From Bacteroidales bacterium (GTDB lineage: Bacteria > Bacteroidota > Bacteroidia > Bacteroidales > VadinHA17), in the NCBI GenBank assembly GCA_025455535.1, contig JALOMM010000033.1, forward strand, positions 1 to 10,439: a stretch of 10,439 nucleotides of DNA, given 5' to 3'. Positions 7,209 through 10,439 of this stretch are shown in pieces; positions within the stretch are counted from its first letter, which is position 1; each line of letters starts with the position of its first letter. The position numbers and the translations under genes were made by a program. The notes under the pieces were generated by a model. It was given only the letters and a program-made list of their open reading frames with translations. It did no database searches and was not told the DNA's origin.

Positions 7209-7643
7209 TTAGACTTCAATATTTTGAACATCTCTGATGATATAGATGTCATAGTCTCCGAGGTATTCAAATCCTGCACCTGCATACAGGTCAATCGCAG
7301 CCCTGTTTGACCTGTGAACCTCCAGTTTTACCTGGTATCCTTTTTCTTTTACGAATCTCAGTGCCTCCCTGAGGAGCTCCTTTGCCAGTCCTTTGCCCTG
7401 GTGGAGAGGATCTATTCCAAAGTGGTGGAGGTGCAACCGCCTGCCGTCAAATGTGGTCCATGATGATCCGATGATCCTGTCGTTCACTGACTCATCGTAC
7501 ATAACCAGCATCTGTCCGCCCATTTCGAGGCTCCGTTCAACCGTTGTTTCGTCATCACCCCTCTCGGGTCTGCCCAGTCCTGTAGCTGTCCACAGGCTCA
7601 TGATGCCTGCAAAGTCACCTCTCCTGTAAGGCCTGATAGTCAT
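7209..7643 (-). CDS. GNAT family N-acetyltransferase
   Basis: A 144-residue single-domain acetyl-CoA-dependent acetyltransferase. Motif A is clear: HHFGIDPLHQGKGLAKELL (about 73-91), with QGKGLA forming the pyrophosphate-binding loop of acetyl-CoA. Motif B follows as LEVHRSNRAAIDLYAGAGFEYLG, the usual N-x-x-A-x-x-L-Y-x-x-x-G-F pattern. The N-terminal part (MTIRPYRRGDFAGIMSLW) is the standard first strand and helix. The acetyl acceptor cannot be predicted; relatives modify small amines, amino acids or protein N-termini. The gene is 12 nt after nfeD and on the same strand, so it is probably the last gene of the mqnA-nfeD operon. No strong terminator was found in the 84 nt that follow. Confidence 0.9.
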   Translation of the reverse strand: MTIRPYRRGDFAGIMSLWTATGLGRPERGDDETTVERSLEMGGQMLVMYDESVNDRIIGSSWTTFDGRRLHLHHFGIDPLHQGKGLAKELLREALRFVKEKGYQVKLEVHRSNRAAIDLYAGAGFEYLGDYDIYIIRDVQNIEV

Positions 7644-7655
7644 GAGAACTGATTA

Positions 7656-9083
7656 TTATTCAGTCTTGCCTGCCTCAATGACATAGAGCTGTCCCTGCTC
7701 TTCCCGGCGGACAACGATGGCTGAGCCTTTTGTGATAAATCCCGTCTCTGCCACAGCCGGGTAAACATCGCCGCCGATGATTATCTTACCCGAGGGGCGC
7801 AGCACTGTATGCGCAGTGCCTGTCTTGCCTATGAGCGATTGCTGTTTCTCTGTGTCGAAGCTCACATAGCCATCAGACCTGTTCTCTGCAGTCTCAAGTG
7901 CGAGGCTTCCGAACAGACGGTTGGGGGAGAACAGCATTCTTGACAGCCACAACGACAGCAGGAATGAGGCGAGCATGGATATGCTTACCACGCTGAAGGC
8001 TGTAATAACCTCCTTAATGCCGTCACCTGAAGGACCGAAACGGAAGACTATCTTGTCAATCATGACGAAGACCAGGCCTGTGACAATGCCTATGATACCA
8101 AGGACTCCGGTAACACCGAAGCCCGGGAGGGCAAATATTTCCACCATCACAAGGATAATACCGATGACAAATACAACCAGGTGCCAGTTCTCGGCCATCC
8201 CTTCAAGGTACAGTGGTGCAAAATAAAGCAGTGCGGCTATGACTGATGCGGCAAGGGGGAATCCGATGCCAGGCGACTGCAGCTCGAAATAGAGCCCGCC
8301 GATTATCAGCATGATCAGCAGCCCTGAGACAACAGGATGCACGAGGAACATTATGGCCTTGTCAACACTGGTTAGCTTAAGCTCCCTTAATGAGTACTCT
8401 TCAATACCTGCATGTGCCAGGGCCTCATCTATCGTAGAGGCTTCACCCTCGCAGAATCCGTATTCTATTGCCTCCAGCGTCGTGAGGGTAAGTACCTGTC
8501 CGGTGTCAACGATCCCCTCGATGACGACTGAAGGGTCTACCATTGCCTGGGCTATGTCGGGATCGCGGTGCCACACCCATGTGGTATCGCCATCCTTCAC
8601 CACCGGTTTCTTGCCGTGCGCCTCGGCAGTGGCTCTCATCATTCCCCTCATGAACGACTGGTATTTATCGGGCATCTTCTGTCCTGTCTGATCAACCACC
8701 GTTGCAGCCCCGATGCTGCCTCCGGGTCTCATATAGATGCTGTCGGCTGCCATGGAAATGAGTGCCCCGGCTGAAATAGCCTGATTATCAATGTACACCA
8801 GCACTGGAATATGATAATTGAGGATGAGGGTACGGATGGAGTCTGCTATATCCACCTGGCCTCCATAGGTGTTCATGTGTATCAGCATGTAGTCAGCATT
8901 CAGGGTGTCAGCCTCGTCAAAGCTCTTCTTGACGCTGCGCCACAGAGGGGCGGCGATCATCTTGTCTATTTTGCAGAGATACACCAGGGTGGTTGTGTCA
9001 GGGGTATCCTGTGCCATGGCGCTTGCGGCAGGCGGGAGTGAAACAGTTACAATCAGAATAAGTAATAACAGCAGTTTATTCAT
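7656..9083 (-). CDS. nfeD: NfeD family membrane serine protease, long form
   Basis: A 475-residue long-form NfeD protein. An N-terminal signal peptide (hydrophobic 3-16, likely cleavage after ASA at 22 or AMA at 24) leads into a ClpP-like protease domain (about 32-235). The expected catalytic Ser-Lys pair is present: S104 in NQAISAGALISMAADS and K140 in PDKYQSF, with the oxyanion region NTYGGQV at 71-77. About five membrane helices follow (near 243-261, 276-293, 301-319, 324-342 and 360-383). A soluble NfeD OB fold closes the protein (about 412-472: SLIGKTGTA, LRPSGKI, VVRREEQGQLYVI). Family members cleave membrane proteins such as stomatins and act with SPFH/flotillin partners in membrane quality control. 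No SPFH gene is in this window; the GNAT gene occupies the following position. The ATG overlaps the mqnA stop by 4 nt, so translation is probably coupled. Confidence 0.92.
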   Translation of the reverse strand: MNKLLLLLILIVTVSLPPAASAMAQDTPDTTTLVYLCKIDKMIAAPLWRSVKKSFDEADTLNADYMLIHMNTYGGQVDIADSIRTLILNYHIPVLVYIDNQAISAGALISMAADSIYMRPGGSIGAATVVDQTGQKMPDKYQSFMRGMMRATAEAHGKKPVVKDGDTTWVWHRDPDIAQAMVDPSVVIEGIVDTGQVLTLTTLEAIEYGFCEGEASTIDEALAHAGIEEYSLRELKLTSVDKAIMFLVHPVVSGLLIMLIIGGLYFELQSPGIGFPLAASVIAALLYFAPLYLEGMAENWHLVVFVIGIILVMVEIFALPGFGVTGVLGIIGIVTGLVFVMIDKIVFRFGPSGDGIKEVITAFSVVSISMLASFLLSLWLSRMLFSPNRLFGSLALETAENRSDGYVSFDTEKQQSLIGKTGTAHTVLRPSGKIIIGGDVYPAVAETGFITKGSAIVVRREEQGQLYVIEAGKTE

Positions 9084-9847
9084 GGGATTAACTTTAGTTC
9101 GTTGATATAGCCGATAAATCTTGACAGTGCCTCTCTTTTCCTGTTGTCGAGGTGAAAGTCGATGTTATTATTGAGGTAGTCTATCACCTCTGACGGCGTG
9201 GCTACGGCACCCTCTTTCAGGAGAGCCACCGCCTCATTTTTTCTCTCTATGCCCTCTTTAAGAGCCTTGTTGAAAAGTCTGACAAACTCTTCCGGAAGCG
9301 GTGCGGACGACACCCAGCATGCAAAAACAAAGGGGAGCCCTGTGAATTTCTTCCACTCCAGTCCGAGGTCGGTTTTGTGCGAGAAGCATTTTGCATACTC
9401 AAAACAACGGTCGCCGATCATTACAGCCGCCTCGCCACGGCGCATTGCGGTGATATTAAAATCTTCAGGTGCGGGCAGCCACTCAAACTCCCTCTTCCAG
9501 GCTTTCGCGGCAAGAATCCTGCAGAGCGTCACCGAGCTCCTTGAACGGTAGTCGAGGAAGATCTTACTTACTTCATCAAACGGAGTGTTGCTGACAAGAA
9601 GAACGGTGCGCACCTCTCCGAGAGTACTCAGACAGTAGTCGCTGATAATATGATACTCCTTCATTGAAGCTATCATGGCAACGGGTATGAGCCCTATATC
9701 CGATTCACCGGCCAGCAGTCTGTCGGCACATTCAGAGGGGTGGCATACCTCAAGGTCAATCATAGAGGCCACCTCACCGTCACGCAGGCCTATCATGAAC
9801 GGATAGCTGTTGATATATTTGACTGCTGAAACCCTGATCTTTTTCAT
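9080..9847 (-). CDS. mqnA: Chorismate dehydratase MqnA (futalosine pathway)
   Basis: MqnA removes water from chorismate to give 3-[(1-carboxyvinyl)oxy]benzoate, the first step of the futalosine route to menaquinone. The 255-residue protein has the periplasmic-binding-like fold of the family. Visible signatures are ISAVKYINSYPF-like N-terminus (VSAVKYINSYPF), LLAGESDIGLIPVAMI, DYRSRSSVTLCRIL, AVMIGDRCF and the diagnostic TGLPFVFACW. It resembles MqnA more than MqnD through the SRSSVTLCRIL and LPFVFA segments. I chose ATG 9847 over an in-frame TTG at 9886: MKKIRVSAVKYINSYPF aligns with the family start, GGAG (9853-9856) lies 5 nt upstream, and the extra 13 residues match nothing. The stop overlaps the nfeD start (ATGA). 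Downstream enzymes (mqnB, C, D) are not in the window; in many genomes they are scattered. The gene diverges from purB. Confidence 0.92.
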   Translation of the reverse strand: MKKIRVSAVKYINSYPFMIGLRDGEVASMIDLEVCHPSECADRLLAGESDIGLIPVAMIASMKEYHIISDYCLSTLGEVRTVLLVSNTPFDEVSKIFLDYRSRSSVTLCRILAAKAWKREFEWLPAPEDFNITAMRRGEAAVMIGDRCFEYAKCFSHKTDLGLEWKKFTGLPFVFACWVSSAPLPEEFVRLFNKALKEGIERKNEAVALLKEGAVATPSEVIDYLNNNIDFHLDNRKREALSRFIGYINELKLIP

Positions 9848-9875
9848 TGCCACTCCATGCGGTAAGGAAGAATTA

Positions 9876-9906
9876 CAAAGGTTCAATTTTTTTACACCAG
9901 TACAAA
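9876..9906 (-). promoter_or_regulatory. Candidate promoter for the mqnA-nfeD-GNAT operon
   Basis: On the minus strand TTTG (9906-9903), 19 nt, then AACCTTTG (9883-9876), one mismatch from TAnnTTTG. It would start transcription near 9869, about 22 nt before the mqnA ATG. It overlaps the purB promoter region. Confidence 0.4.
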
Positions 9907-9918
9907 ATAGTATTTTTG
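9888..9918 (+). promoter_or_regulatory. Candidate promoter for purB
   Basis: TATTTTTG at 9911-9918 is a perfect -7 box, preceded after 19 nt by TTTT (9888-9891), three of four matches to the -33 TTTG. It predicts a leader of about 35 nt before the purB ATG at 9961. I found no purine-riboswitch-like structure in the remaining short leader. Confidence 0.55.
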
Positions 9919-9960
9919 TTTTTTAATGCCATGAAATAATCCTTCTGAGGAGCTCATAAT

Positions 9961-10439
9961 ATGGACCGTTTAAAGGCGATTTCACCTGTTGATGGCCGTT
10001 ACGGAGAGAGAGTAACGGAACTGATACCATACTATTCGGAATTTGGTCTTATGCGATACCGCGTGCTGACAGAGATAGAGTACTTCATTGCCCTGTCGCA
10101 TGCCGGGCTTGAACAGTTCGGCAGCTTCCCGGCAGGGATAGATAACAGCCTGCGGATGGTATACACCGGGTTCTCGGAAAAAGATGCTGAACAGATCAAG
10201 GCCACGGAGGCGGTCACCAATCACGATGTCAAGGCCGTTGAATACTTTGTAAAAGAGAAGATTAGTGCGCTGGGAGTTCAGCAATGGTCTGAGTTTGTGC
10301 ATTTCGGACTCACCTCTCAGGATATCAATAATACCGCCTTTCCCATGGCAATCAGGGATTCAGTACCCCGTGAAGAGCTTGGCCATATCCGGAAAGCAAT
10401 CAACCTGGTAATAAACAGCGGAAGCGATAAGAAAACGAT
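9961..10439 (+). CDS. purB: Adenylosuccinate lyase (3' partial)
   Basis: PurB makes fumarate by cleaving SAICAR to AICAR and adenylosuccinate to AMP in purine synthesis. The window holds about 160 N-terminal codons of a protein usually near 450 residues. Recognisable segments are ISPVDGRYGERV (8-19), the substrate-site stretch ATEAVTNHDVKAVEYF (about 81-96) and HFGLTSQDINNTA (about 114-126), which contains the conserved TSQDINNTA active-site loop. An AGGAG-like site (GAGGAG, 9947-9952) lies 8 nt before the ATG, a stronger Shine-Dalgarno than at neighbouring genes. The last 25-28 residues, after IRDSV, fit the family less well than the rest: the expected run toward the W-x-x-x-PML region is not clearly seen. 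This could be real divergence or sequence error near the end. The gene diverges from mqnA. Confidence 0.92.
   Translation, partial: MDRLKAISPVDGRYGERVTELIPYYSEFGLMRYRVLTEIEYFIALSHAGLEQFGSFPAGIDNSLRMVYTGFSEKDAEQIKATEAVTNHDVKAVEYFVKEKISALGVQQWSEFVHFGLTSQDINNTAFPMAIRDSVPREELGHIRKAINLVINSGSDKKT

Noticed and set aside
8311..8691. 126-codon plus-strand open frame
   Set aside because: Antisense to the NfeD protease and membrane region; typical shadow frame.
9848..9886. TTG start extending mqnA by 13 residues
   Set aside because: The extension lies over the predicted promoter and start site, and MKKIRVSAVKYINSYPF matches the family start.
1..10439. Mobile element, CRISPR, toxin-antitoxin, phage defence or biosynthetic cluster
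   Set aside because: No transposase, integrase, direct repeats, spacer arrays or characteristic gene pairs were seen; all genes fit ordinary cellular families.

Overview
The window looks like an ordinary chromosomal stretch from a member of the Bacteroidota. The support is a gldG gene directly followed by dnaN, a futalosine-type mqnA, a full-length NfeD protein, and several intergenic matches to the Bacteroidota promoter consensus (TTTG, about 19 nt, TAnnTTTG). A+T-rich leaders replace Shine-Dalgarno sites at several genes, although purB and mqnA do show GGAG-like sites. Base composition is moderate and even. I see no insertion sequence, phage gene, tRNA, rRNA, CRISPR array or long repeat. 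The order or species cannot be fixed from this sequence alone.

Region 1 (2-4396, plus strand) holds the end of a gliding/ABC-transporter gene (gldG, 5' end cut by the window edge), then after a 126-nt gap with a candidate promoter a tight three-gene run: dnaN (sliding clamp), a DEDDh 3'-5' exonuclease with a C-terminal DUF3820-like domain, and a FAHD1-like fumarylacetoacetate hydrolase family enzyme. Gaps within the run are 11 and 7 nt.

Region 2 (4415-7124, minus strand, converging on region 1 with 18 nt between) holds a secreted M14 zinc carboxypeptidase whose start overlaps the stop of an HD-domain phosphohydrolase by 4 nt. Upstream lies an 81-residue helix-turn-helix protein with its own promoter-like sequence and a strong hairpin/T-tract after it, so it looks like a separate small transcription unit.

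Region 3 (7209-9847, minus strand) is a probable operon: mqnA (chorismate dehydratase, menaquinone by the futalosine route), nfeD (membrane ClpP-like protease with an OB domain; 4-nt overlap with mqnA) and a GNAT acetyltransferase (12-nt gap). Region 4 (9961-10439, plus strand) is the first ~160 codons of purB, divergent from mqnA across a 113-nt spacer carrying candidate promoters for both directions.

The genes are mostly housekeeping (replication, menaquinone, purines, envelope quality control). I found no convincing undescribed multi-gene system. The points most worth a second look are the autonomous 81-aa HTH gene with its terminator/-7-box hairpin next to the HD gene, the HD-peptidase coupling, and irregularities at both window edges that may reflect sequence-end errors.
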